DNA of 64,000 nucleotides from positions 186,001 through 250,000 of the forward strand of contig CABJAS010000006.1 in the NCBI GenBank assembly GCA_902363625.1, in the 5' to 3' direction. Every line of letters begins with the position of its first letter. Positions within the stretch are counted from its first letter, which is position 1. Below are positions 51,516 to 59,784 of the stretch, in pieces. This DNA comes from Clostridiaceae bacterium. GTDB taxonomy: Bacteria; Bacillota_I; Bacilli_A; Erysipelotrichales; Coprobacillaceae. Under the pieces are notes generated by a model. The model ran no database searches and was not told the DNA's origin. It saw nothing but the letters and a program-made list of their open reading frames with translations. The position numbers and the translations under genes were made by a program.

Positions 51516-52958
51516 TTAAATAGTATGTGAAAATATAACACAACCTCCGCCTAATTTTGAGTTCTCTATTCTTATAGTGCCACCCATAAGTTCTGTTAGC
51601 TGTTTTGCGATGTATAAACCTAAACCAGAATGACCATCTTTGCTTTGCCTTGCTTCATCGCCGCGATAGAATTTTACAAAAACTTTTTCTAAATCTTTTG
51701 AACTGAACCCCGCTCCGGTGTCACAAATCCGATAGTAGATATTACCGTTTTCTGCTTTTACAGAAATTTTGATTTCACCATTTATCGGAGTGTATTGGAG
51801 GCTATTTGATACAATATTATCTAAAATTCTCTCTAGCTTATTTATATCCAAATTAACAGTGAGCGGAATGATATTTTGGAAATCAAGAGTTACAGTGATA
51901 TTTTTAGACCTTCCCTGAAGCATATAATCGGTTGTTTTCTGTTTAAGAAATTCCTGTATATTGACAGATACTTTCACTAAACTAACACTTGCACTGTCAA
52001 GCTCTGAGGTATATTGCATTTGTTGAACCAAGGAAACACTCTTTTCAATATTTTCTTCCATTATCGAAAGATATTGCCGCTGTTCTTCATCAACATCAGT
52101 ATCATCAACAAGCGCTTCTGAATATGCTTTTATGATTGACAATGGTGATTTTAAGTCATGTGCCAATGCTTCCACCATTTCAATACGCTCCTGCTCCATT
52201 TTCCATTGTGCAGATAACGATGTTTTTAATGCTGTCTTCATCTCTGTAAATGCCAAGCATAGTTCACCTAATTCATTGTCAGCATGATAATGAATTTCAA
52301 AATCAAGATTTTTATTTTTGATTTGCTGTGCCCCATTCGCCAAAATTTGCAGTGGATGGGATATATTTCCAGCATAATTTCGTGAAAACAGGATTGTAAA
52401 CAAAATCATATATATAAACGGAGACAATATCACCAATACTAAAATAATGCTTATCCAATGCTTGTCGGGATTAACGGTCGAGAGATTCAGGGTGTAGACC
52501 AAGGAAACTGCACCGGTAATTTTTCCCTCATCATCAATTACAGGTACTACATGAACATAATGTCCATTTAATAAGACTGTAGTGTTAAGGCTTTGGTATA
52601 GCTTTTCTTTCGAGTCAAATACTCGTTCCTCGTATGACCCATATAGGATATTTCCTTCATTATCGGTAGTCTGATAGAAAAAGCTATCTCCTTGAACTAT
52701 GTCATCAAGCCGAGCTTTACTGTCAGTTGATAAAATCATCGACTTTTCTTCTTGTACATATTGTTTTATATTAGGGATTTGCTGTTCATAGTAATTTTCC
52801 GGGCGTAATTTGCCATTGTCTACAGCATTCATAAATACAAATGCGGCAATTATCCAAGTAAGTAATGTTGATGCAATGACTGCAAATAGGATATATACCA
52901 AGGTAATACGAAACTGGGAAACTAAAGAACGATTTTTCATATATCTGCTACTCCTCAT
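51516..52958 (-). CDS. Sensor histidine kinase of a lantibiotic-immunity system
   Basis: 480 residues: a membrane segment (~18-43), an extracytoplasmic sensor of ~120 residues, a second membrane segment (~168-192), HAMP, then HisKA with His267 in ALAHDLKSPLSIIKAYSEAL and HATPase with a DTGAGF box and GLGLYIAKQL. It probably senses a cell-wall-active peptide and phosphorylates the neighbouring regulator. Its ATG overlaps the regulator stop by four bases; a second ATG six codons later (AGGAG ahead) is an alternative start. It is the last gene of the cassette. Confidence 0.92.
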   Translation of the reverse strand: MRSSRYMKNRSLVSQFRITLVYILFAVIASTLLTWIIAAFVFMNAVDNGKLRPENYYEQQIPNIKQYVQEEKSMILSTDSKARLDDIVQGDSFFYQTTDNEGNILYGSYEERVFDSKEKLYQSLNTTVLLNGHYVHVVPVIDDEGKITGAVSLVYTLNLSTVNPDKHWISIILVLVILSPFIYMILFTILFSRNYAGNISHPLQILANGAQQIKNKNLDFEIHYHADNELGELCLAFTEMKTALKTSLSAQWKMEQERIEMVEALAHDLKSPLSIIKAYSEALVDDTDVDEEQRQYLSIMEENIEKSVSLVQQMQYTSELDSASVSLVKVSVNIQEFLKQKTTDYMLQGRSKNITVTLDFQNIIPLTVNLDINKLERILDNIVSNSLQYTPINGEIKISVKAENGNIYYRICDTGAGFSSKDLEKVFVKFYRGDEARQSKDGHSGLGLYIAKQLTELMGGTIRIENSKLGGGCVIFSHTI

Positions 52959-53647
52959 AGCTTATTCCACCTATAACCGATTCCCCAAATAGTAGATATA
53001 TACTGTACATCCGGTGATACAGCAAAAAATTTTGCTCGGATTTTTTTGATTCTTTCTACAACTGTTGTATTATCACCGATACCATCATAACCCCATACTT
53101 TTTCATAAATCTGCTCTCTGGTAAATACCTGTCCTACATGTAAAGCAAGCAGCTCGACAATTTCATATTCAATCTTTGTCAAGGGAATAACCTTATTTTC
53201 AATCTTGACTGTTCGCTCCTTTATATTTAAAGTTAATTTTCCAAAATGCAGCTTTGGCCGCATATTTTCAGAGTTAATATATTGTGAACGCTCTTCACGT
53301 CGAAGATTTGCTTCGATTTTAGCTATTATTTCTCTTAATCCAAATGGTTTTGTAATATAATCATCTCCGCCAAGATTAAAGCCTTTGATTTTATCTGCCT
53401 CAGACTGTCTAGCACTTAAAAAAAGAATCGGACAAAAAACATCGTTTCGTATCGTACGACATACCTCAAAGCCATCAGCCTCCGGCATCATAATATCCAA
53501 AATAATTAAATCCGGCATCTCTTTAGCAAGCTCGATTCCAGTTTTACCGTCATAGGCAATCAATACTTCATGCCCCTTAGCTTTCAACTTTTTTTCTAAT
53601 AAAGAAACTAAATCTTTTTCATCATCAACAATTAAAATTTTACTCAC
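52955..53647 (-). CDS. OmpR-family response regulator of the lantibiotic-immunity system
   Basis: 230 residues with a GTG start behind CCGGAGG. Intact receiver: the acidic pair in VDDEKD, phospho-acceptor Asp51 in LIILDIMMPEADG, and Lys in DYITKPFG. Then a PhoB-like winged helix (VIPLTKIEYEIVELL, GIGYRWNKL). It would activate the FEG transporter genes upstream of it in the same direction. It lies 66 bases after the permease gene and overlaps the kinase gene. Confidence 0.93.
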   Translation of the reverse strand: MSKILIVDDEKDLVSLLEKKLKAKGHEVLIAYDGKTGIELAKEMPDLIILDIMMPEADGFEVCRTIRNDVFCPILFLSARQSEADKIKGFNLGGDDYITKPFGLREIIAKIEANLRREERSQYINSENMRPKLHFGKLTLNIKERTVKIENKVIPLTKIEYEIVELLALHVGQVFTREQIYEKVWGYDGIGDNTTVVERIKKIRAKFFAVSPDVQYISTIWGIGYRWNKL

Positions 53648-53713
53648 TTTTTTAACCTCCGGTTCTTTGTTCAGCGACTATATTTTCAGGTATCATTGAA
53701 TTCACAATGATAA

Positions 53714-54472
53714 TTATTCCCCATATTTTCTGCCTTCCCACTTGCTAAACCAAATCATTCCTCCTATTAAGAATATCACAAACCAACCGATGCTTAATGT
53801 AAATTCTAAAATAAACTGTATGGTTAACTCAACAAGCATTGTACTTGGCAGCAAAGAATAAGCCATTGGGAACATCGCCATTTTTACTGGATAAGCCCAA
53901 AGGATAAGCATCCATATTTTATCTCCTAGTCCCGTTGTTCCGATCAATACTGCCATTAAAATTCCGCAGATTCCGGTTCCTATAGATGCTCCCATTCCCC
54001 ATCGAAAGCTTATCCACAAATGAATTGCTAAGATCGGCAGTGCTCCGATAACACAGAGTAAAGAACTCATCGCAAATAAAAAGCTATTTACAAAATCAGT
54101 TAATACTATATTTAAGCCGATACAAAGACTCAGTGTAGTAATAGTTGTACATACTGTCAAGCTTATTGCTGAAAAGCCAAGCTTTCCGATATATAGCTTC
54201 CCTTTGGAAATACCTGTATTTAAAAAGCCGTTAAAATCACCTGCTTGTTCTTCCTCGTGGATCAAAAACCCAGTTAAAACGCTTACTCCTATGGGGATAA
54301 TAATCGTTGTCCAAATTATATAAAAGCCTTCATAAACAAAGTCGAACGAAAGCTCGGGTCTAAGAGATAAGTACATAATAATGCAAGCCGATATACAAAC
54401 AGGCATGAAGAATATAAACCATCGTATAAGAGTATGCTTTGTTTTAAGCCATTCTGACAAAAGCAGATTCAT
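53714..54472 (-). CDS. Lantibiotic-immunity ABC permease, MutG/LanG type
   Basis: 252 residues, six membrane segments, ATG overlapping the stop of the previous permease gene. It begins MNLLLSEWLKTKHTLIRWF, matching the LanG/MutG immunity permease pattern (short basic start with LKTK, paired helices, EEQAGDFNGFL in the first cytoplasmic loop). With LanE and LanF it would expel lantibiotics from the membrane. Confidence 0.85.
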   Translation of the reverse strand: MNLLLSEWLKTKHTLIRWFIFFMPVCISACIIMYLSLRPELSFDFVYEGFYIIWTTIIIPIGVSVLTGFLIHEEEQAGDFNGFLNTGISKGKLYIGKLGFSAISLTVCTTITTLSLCIGLNIVLTDFVNSFLFAMSSLLCVIGALPILAIHLWISFRWGMGASIGTGICGILMAVLIGTTGLGDKIWMLILWAYPVKMAMFPMAYSLLPSTMLVELTIQFILEFTLSIGWFVIFLIGGMIWFSKWEGRKYGE

Positions 54473-55248
54473 TGTATTTCCCTCCTACTAAACCAAATTC
54501 CTGTAACAATTAGGGTAAATAGCAGTACCACTACAGATACAAGGATTCCACCGGGAATAATAGCAGGATTTAAAAGGGGGCTATTAGAATCTAGTATAAC
54601 ATTATTCGGATGTACCCCGATAATCGGACACATGAACCTCATTGCCCAACTCCATGGAACGATAATCCAATATTTTGTCGGTGCTGCTATGACACCAACT
54701 ATCATTCCAATAAATCCAATTCCCATACTGATAAGAGTGCCCCCCCATGTAGAAACCCACAACTGAATCGGAATTAGAGTAAGAGAAATAAACCAACAAG
54801 CTATACAGCCTGTGAAAATCTTTGCAAAAGGTATTGAACCCCCTGAAATACACGCTCCTGTGATTGTCACAACGATAAGCAAAACTAAAGTAGATAACAA
54901 AGAATAGACAGCCATTCCGGCTATTTTATTTACCCATAGCATAATCGGAGATATATTATGAGAACGTAATGCCCGATAATTCCCTGCCTTTTTCTCCTGT
55001 GAAGCGACTAAGCTGGCAAACAGCGCCATACCTAACGGCAAAAAAAGAAATGACCACCAATTAAAAACTAAAGCTAAAAGCATTGTCCAGCTTGTAGAGG
55101 TATTACCACTTGCTTCTGCCAAGGCGTTATTTTTCATTATAATTTGAATTACAAAAGCATAGACAGCAAAAAAGATTGGAATTAAAACAATCAGCCTTCC
55201 CATGAATGTTCTCTTATACTTAAGTAATTCAGAACGTAAGCCATTCAT
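54469..55248 (-). CDS. Lantibiotic-immunity ABC permease, MutE/LanE type
   Basis: 259 residues, six membrane segments. It begins LRSELLKYKRTFMGRL, with SQEKKAGNYRALRSHNISP in the first cytoplasmic loop, typical of LanE/EpiE/MutE. The start codon overlaps the LanF stop (TAATG). The partner permease follows. No lantibiotic precursor or modification genes are in the window. Confidence 0.86.
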   Translation of the reverse strand: MNGLRSELLKYKRTFMGRLIVLIPIFFAVYAFVIQIIMKNNALAEASGNTSTSWTMLLALVFNWWSFLFLPLGMALFASLVASQEKKAGNYRALRSHNISPIMLWVNKIAGMAVYSLLSTLVLLIVVTITGACISGGSIPFAKIFTGCIACWFISLTLIPIQLWVSTWGGTLISMGIGFIGMIVGVIAAPTKYWIIVPWSWAMRFMCPIIGVHPNNVILDSNSPLLNPAIIPGGILVSVVVLLFTLIVTGIWFSRREIQ

Positions 55249-55949
55249 TATCTGCTCCCTCCTTGTATAATAATATTCGTAAAAAACTGCTCCAAGTTTT
55301 CATTTGAATCCGGCACACCTTGAAACAAAAGTTTACCGCAGCTGATGATTCCAATCTCGTCTACCACCTGTGCCACCTCTGATAATATATGACTAGACAA
55401 TATAACCGTAATTCCCTTCTTAGGAAACGAAGAAATAAGCTCTCTTAATTCTTGTATTCCAAAAGGATCAAGACCATTGGTTGGCTCATCTAAAATTAAT
55501 AATTTTGGATTGTTTAAAAGAGCGATCGCTATACCAAGACGCTGCTTCATTCCCATCGAGAATTGCGAAGCTCTTTTTTTCCCGGTATCTTTTAAGTCTA
55601 CAATATCGAGTACCTCTAAAATTCGTGTTTGAGGTATGGCAAGAAGTTTTGTATAAACCATTAGATTTTCCTCTGCTGTGAGATTTCCATATAATGCCGG
55701 AGCTTCAATTAAAGAACCTATTTCGGAAAGATATTCCCGTTTCCAAGGCTCACCGTCAAATAGTATTTGTCCGCTTGTTGGATTTAAAAGTCCGACAAGC
55801 ATTTTTAAAGTTGTTGATTTCCCGGCTCCATTGGGTCCAAGTAATCCATAGATACTATTCCTCTCTATTTGAAGAGAAATATCACTGACTGCCTGTTGTT
55901 GTCCGTAGCATTTCGTTAAATTTCTTGTTTCAAGAATTAAATCTTTCAT
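55248..55949 (-). CDS. Lantibiotic-immunity ABC ATPase, LanF type
   Basis: 233 residues from the ATG at 55949 (AAAGGA eight bases upstream; the ATG at 55958 abuts the RBS). Walker A is GPNGAGKST; the Q-loop position reads IGSLIEAPALYGNLT with Glu instead of Gln, the E-loop described for LanF proteins; signature FSMGMKQRL; Walker B LLILDEPTNGLD; H-loop ILSSHIL. First gene of the five-gene operon F-E-G-R-K. The divergent siderophore transporter starts about 160 bases away. Confidence 0.92.
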   Translation of the reverse strand: MKDLILETRNLTKCYGQQQAVSDISLQIERNSIYGLLGPNGAGKSTTLKMLVGLLNPTSGQILFDGEPWKREYLSEIGSLIEAPALYGNLTAEENLMVYTKLLAIPQTRILEVLDIVDLKDTGKKRASQFSMGMKQRLGIAIALLNNPKLLILDEPTNGLDPFGIQELRELISSFPKKGITVILSSHILSEVAQVVDEIGIISCGKLLFQGVPDSNENLEQFFTNIIIQGGSR

Positions 55950-56011
55950 ATTGTTCATCCTTTCTTTAAAAGTTAAATCCTTTTACAAGAAAAATACTAT
56001 CATATAAAAAT

Positions 56012-56052
56012 AACCATTTTATAACAGTACTATTCTATCTACTAAAATGGTT
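56012..56052. repeat. Inverted repeat between the lantibiotic and siderophore operons
   Basis: AACCATTTTA (56012-56021) and TAAAATGGTT (56043-56052) with a 21-base spacer. The right arm touches the -35 of the siderophore transporter promoter. Possible site for the response regulator or an mRNA hairpin in the lanF leader. Confidence 0.5.
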
Positions 56053-56079
56053 GACTATAAAGTTAGTTTATGCTAACAT
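56051..56079 (+). promoter_or_regulatory. Promoter of the siderophore transporter operon
   Basis: TTGACT (56051-56056), 17-base spacer, TAACAT (56074-56079), with a DtxR-like box in the spacer. Confidence 0.72.
56062..56077. promoter_or_regulatory. DtxR-like box 1 of the siderophore transporter promoter
   Basis: GTTAGTTTATGCTAAC, perfect GTTAG/CTAAC arms, between -35 and -10. Confidence 0.8.
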
Positions 56080-56086
56080 GCCATTA

Positions 56087-56102
56087 GTTAGCTTAAACTA
56101 AC
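56087..56102. promoter_or_regulatory. DtxR-like box 2 of the siderophore transporter promoter
   Basis: GTTAGCTTAAACTAAC, exactly 25 bp downstream of box 1, over the expected transcription start and leader. Confidence 0.8.
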
Positions 56103-56106
56103 TTAG

Positions 56107-57081
56107 TTGGGAGGAGATATTATTTTATTTCATAAATATTACCGCGGCTTATATCTTATAATGCTTATTGTATTTGCTGTTTATTCTTTAAGCATCGGTG
56201 TGCAGGACTTTAGTTTCACCGCCTTATTCAATGGAGAAAGCAGTCAGCTGACACTTGCGATTATCAGTCGTCTGCCACGTTTAGCGAGCATTTTATTGAC
56301 CGGAGCAATGCTAAGTGTTGCCGGGCTCATCATGCAAAGTATTACCAGTAATAAATTTGTTTCTCCTTCAACTGCGGGAACTATGGAATGGTGCCGTTTT
56401 GGAGTGATGATCGCAATGGTTCTGTTTAGTCAGGCAACTACCGGTCAAAAAGTTTTCATTGCCTTTATTATTGCTTTACTGGGAACAATGCTGTTTATGA
56501 AAATCTTGCAGAAAGTAAAGATCAAAGATACGGTAATGACACCGTTAATTGGGATGATGCTGGGCAGTGTTGTCAGCAGTGTCACTACCTTTGTCGCTTA
56601 TCGATTAGACATTATTCAAAATATGTCATCATGGCTGCAAGGCAGCTTCGCCTTAATATTAAAAGGAAACTATGAACTGCTTTATTTAGGAATCCCTTGT
56701 CTGATTCTGTCGATGATTTATGCCAATCACTTTACGATTGCCGGAATGGGAGACAGTTTTGCCAAGAATCTTGGACTGCGCTATGAACATATCATTTTTA
56801 TTGGTCTGAGTTTAGTCAGCATCATGACTTCGATTGTTGTAGTGAATGTGGGAAGCATTGCATTTATCGGCTTGATTATTCCCAACCTGCTTTCAATGTT
56901 CAAAGGTGATAACGTTAAAAAGAACGTCATCGACTGTGCCCTGTGGGGAGCTGGCTTTGTGCTGATCTGTGACATATTCAGCCGAATGATTATTTTCCCT
57001 TATGAGCTGCCAATCAGTGTTGTCGTCAGTGTTATCGGCAGTATCCTCTTTTTATTCTTGATTAGGAGGAAAAAAAGATGA
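56107..57081 (+). CDS. yclN: Siderophore ABC permease (FecCD family, YclN-like)
   Basis: Up to 324 residues, with eight or more membrane segments and FecCD landmarks (SRLPRLASILLTGAMLSVAG, IMQSITSNKFVSPSTAGT, GSIAFIGLIIPNL). The start is unclear: the TTG at 56107 overlaps the RBS GGAGGAG (56110-56116). The codon at proper spacing is ATT (56122), and the first ATG (56161) would cut into the first helix, so translation may use a rare ATT. First gene of a permease-permease-ATPase-lipoprotein operon in the YclNOPQ order, under two DtxR-like boxes. It imports ferric siderophores. Confidence 0.88.
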   Translation: MGGDIILFHKYYRGLYLIMLIVFAVYSLSIGVQDFSFTALFNGESSQLTLAIISRLPRLASILLTGAMLSVAGLIMQSITSNKFVSPSTAGTMEWCRFGVMIAMVLFSQATTGQKVFIAFIIALLGTMLFMKILQKVKIKDTVMTPLIGMMLGSVVSSVTTFVAYRLDIIQNMSSWLQGSFALILKGNYELLYLGIPCLILSMIYANHFTIAGMGDSFAKNLGLRYEHIIFIGLSLVSIMTSIVVVNVGSIAFIGLIIPNLLSMFKGDNVKKNVIDCALWGAGFVLICDIFSRMIIFPYELPISVVVSVIGSILFLFLIRRKKR

Positions 57082-58046
57082 TGATAAACGCTTTATCCAA
57101 ACAAAAGAAAATCATATTTCTTACTGTTATTTTATTTATAGGAATTTGTCTGCTTTATCTTTTACCCCAATTAAATGCTTCTAACTGGCAATATTTCCTA
57201 ACAAAAAGGGGGACTAAAGTTTTAGCGATTCTTTTAACCGGCTTTTGCATTGGTATTTCATCTTTATCTTTTCAAACGATTACCAATAATAAGCTGATTA
57301 CACCCAATGTTATGGGATTGGAATCTCTTTACATGTTTATCCAAACATTTATTATCTTTATTTGGGGAAGCAAAGAACTATCGATGATGACAAACTACAG
57401 TCAATTCTTCCTATCAATTGGACTGATGATGATCGCTTCGTGGGGATTATTTAATCTTGTCTTTAAAAAAGAAAATCAAGATATTTATCGATTGGTATTA
57501 ACAGGAATGGTCTTAGGCAGTCTCTTTGGCGGATTATCTTCATTTATGCAGGTTCTACTGGATCCAAATGAGTTTACTATCCTGCAAGGAAAAATGTTTG
57601 CCTCATTTAATAATGTAAATGTTTCTTTGCTTGGCATCAGCTGTCTGCTGATCCTGCCTTGTGCCTATATTTTACTTAAAGACCGCCATGCCTTGAATGT
57701 ATTATCATTAGGCAGAAGCTCTTCTATTAATTTAGGTGTCAATTACTATCGTTTAGTCAAAAGACAGCTGATGATGAGTGCTGTACTGATTTCAATTTCT
57801 ACGGCATTAGTAGGCCCCATTACCTTTTTAGGTATCTTAGTTGTTTCTTTGACTAGAAAGCTACTAAATACTTATCGTCATCAGGAAATGATGATTGAAG
57901 TGACAATACTTAGCGGTACATTCTTATTAGCTGCCACTTATTTGGTCGAACGTGTGTTTTCATTTAATACGACTGTCAGTGTCATTATTAATTTTATCGG
58001 CGGAGTATATTTTATCTATTTAATTATAAAGGAGCGTCAAAAATGA
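57078..58046 (+). CDS. yclO: Siderophore ABC permease (FecCD family, YclO-like)
   Basis: 322 residues, about nine membrane segments. Tandem ATGs (57078 and 57081) follow AGGAGGAAAAAAAG, and the first overlaps the preceding stop. Family patterns: KRGTKVLAILLTGFCIGISS, FQTITNNKLITPNVMGLESL and LVGPITFLGILVVSL. Second subunit of the permease pair. Overlaps at both ends indicate tight translational coupling. Confidence 0.9.
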   Translation: MMINALSKQKKIIFLTVILFIGICLLYLLPQLNASNWQYFLTKRGTKVLAILLTGFCIGISSLSFQTITNNKLITPNVMGLESLYMFIQTFIIFIWGSKELSMMTNYSQFFLSIGLMMIASWGLFNLVFKKENQDIYRLVLTGMVLGSLFGGLSSFMQVLLDPNEFTILQGKMFASFNNVNVSLLGISCLLILPCAYILLKDRHALNVLSLGRSSSINLGVNYYRLVKRQLMMSAVLISISTALVGPITFLGILVVSLTRKLLNTYRHQEMMIEVTILSGTFLLAATYLVERVFSFNTTVSVIINFIGGVYFIYLIIKERQK

Positions 58047-58801
58047 TAGAAGTTAAACAAGTGACTAAAACCTATGATCAATTCCCTGTACTTAATGAAA
58101 TTGATGTTTGTCTGCCAGAAGAAAAGATCATTGCCTTTATTGGCAGCAATGGAACCGGAAAATCTACACTTCTCTCAATTATCGGGAGAACATTAGAGAA
58201 AAATGGCGGTCACGTCTATATTGATGAGATCGAGCTATCCTTATGGAAAAGTCAGGAATTGGCAAAACACCTTTCAATCCTTCAGCAAGCACAGCAGTCG
58301 ATTATCCGTTTAACTGTTGAGGAATTAGTAGGATTTGGACGTTTTCCTCACAGTCAGGGAAGATTAAGTCAAGAAGATCGTCAGCATATTGATAAAGCTA
58401 TCGCCTATTTAGAGCTTGATCATTTAAGAACACGCTACTTAGATGAGCTAAGCGGCGGACAAAGACAGCTTGCTTATATTGCTATGGTATTAGCACAGGA
58501 TAGTCATTACATTTTCTTAGACGAACCCCTTAACAATTTAGATATGAAACATGCGACACAGATCATGAAAGTCTTGCGCAAATTAGTTGACGAACTGCAT
58601 AAAACCGTTTTAGTCGTCATTCACGATATTAATTTTGTTTCTTACTACAGCGATCACATCATTGCCTTAAAAAAAGGAAAGATCATCGCTCAGGGAAGTA
58701 CGGATGAAATTATTCGTCCGGAAGTATTAAAAGAGATTTATGATATAGAAATGACCATCAAAGAGATTGATGGCAAAAGATTTTGTTTATATTTTGAATA
58801 G
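58043..58801 (+). CDS. yclP: Siderophore ABC ATPase (YclP-like)
   Basis: 252 residues. Walker A is GSNGTGKST, Q-loop LSILQQ, signature LSGGQRQLA, Walker B IFLDEPLNNLD, H-loop VVIHDINF. It is typical of FepC/FecE-type ATPases. The start overlaps the preceding permease gene; RBS is AAGGAG. Confidence 0.93.
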   Translation: MIEVKQVTKTYDQFPVLNEIDVCLPEEKIIAFIGSNGTGKSTLLSIIGRTLEKNGGHVYIDEIELSLWKSQELAKHLSILQQAQQSIIRLTVEELVGFGRFPHSQGRLSQEDRQHIDKAIAYLELDHLRTRYLDELSGGQRQLAYIAMVLAQDSHYIFLDEPLNNLDMKHATQIMKVLRKLVDELHKTVLVVIHDINFVSYYSDHIIALKKGKIIAQGSTDEIIRPEVLKEIYDIEMTIKEIDGKRFCLYFE

Positions 58802-58811
58802 GAGCCTAACA

Positions 58812-59747
58812 ATGAAAAAACATATAAAAAAAATATTAACGTGTACCCTTGCTTTATTGATGGCATTCGTATTAGCAGGATGTCAAAGCAGCCCTGAAAA
58901 AACACCGTCAGAACAAAGCATGACCATTGAACACCTTAAAGGAACAGCTGTAATCAATGGAGAAGTAAATAAAGCAGCAGTCTTTGATTTTGGTTTCTTA
59001 GACACCATGAAAGTGATGGGAATCGACACCGAATTGGCATTGCCAATAAGCAGTCTGCCGAATTATTTATCTGAATATAAGAACGCAGTAAATGCAGGGG
59101 GTATCAAGGAACCGGATTTAGAAGCCTTATATACATTTCAGCCGGATGTCATTGTTATTTCCGGCAGACAAAGTGATTATTATGATGAATTAAGCAAGAT
59201 TGCTCCTACTGTTTATGTTGAAGTAAATGCAGAGACATATTTAGAGGACGTTAAAAAGAATACTGAAATTGCCGCAAAAATCTTTAATGCTGAAGATGCT
59301 GCAAATAAAGCGATCCAAGATTTAGAAGCACAGGTTGAAGAAGCGAAAACAACAGTCGGTTCAACCGATCAAAAGGCTTTAATCCTTCTGACAAACGATG
59401 GAAATATTTCAGCCTATGGAGCCGGATCTCGTTTTGGTTTAATTCATGACCTTTTAGGAATTCCAACAGCGGATTCAACAATCACTGTGTCTACTCATGG
59501 ACAAAGTGTCAACTATGAATATATCGCTAAAATCAATCCGGATATTCTTTACGTTGTCGACCGTACACAAATCGTAGGGGGAACCACAACAACAAACACA
59601 ACCTTGGATAATGATCTGGTTAAACAAACAAAGGCTTATCAAAACCAGCAGATCATTAGCTTAACCCCGGATTACTGGTACTTATCAAGCGGTGGCTTAC
59701 TATCAGTTTCTGAAATGATTAAAGAAGCGACTGCCCCCTTTAAATAA
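58812..59747 (+). CDS. yclQ: Siderophore-binding lipoprotein (YclQ/CeuE-like)
   Basis: 311 residues from the ATG at 58812 with AGGAG upstream. A signal peptide ends in the lipobox LAGC (Cys24), so it is a membrane-anchored lipoprotein. It has a periplasmic-binding-protein type III fold: KAAVFDFGFLDTMKVMG, FQPDVIVISGRQSDYYDELS, and the CeuE/YclQ signature STHGQSVNYEYIAKINPDIL followed by VVDRTQIVGG. YclQ and CeuE bind catecholate siderophores or their fragments; the ligand here is inferred. Last gene of the operon. Confidence 0.92.
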   Translation: MKKHIKKILTCTLALLMAFVLAGCQSSPEKTPSEQSMTIEHLKGTAVINGEVNKAAVFDFGFLDTMKVMGIDTELALPISSLPNYLSEYKNAVNAGGIKEPDLEALYTFQPDVIVISGRQSDYYDELSKIAPTVYVEVNAETYLEDVKKNTEIAAKIFNAEDAANKAIQDLEAQVEEAKTTVGSTDQKALILLTNDGNISAYGAGSRFGLIHDLLGIPTADSTITVSTHGQSVNYEYIAKINPDILYVVDRTQIVGGTTTTNTTLDNDLVKQTKAYQNQQIISLTPDYWYLSSGGLLSVSEMIKEATAPFK

Positions 59748-59751
59748 ACAA

Positions 59752-59784
59752 AAATCAGGCGTTGATTTATTGCCTGATTTTTTA
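59752..59784. terminator. Bidirectional terminator between yclQ-like and ROK genes
   Basis: AAATCAGGC/GCCTGATTT (59752-59760 with 59772-59780), T-runs on both strands. Confidence 0.86.

Noticed and set aside
56781..56975. Minus-strand frame within the siderophore permease gene
   Set aside because: No RBS or domain, fully inside a well-supported gene on the other strand.
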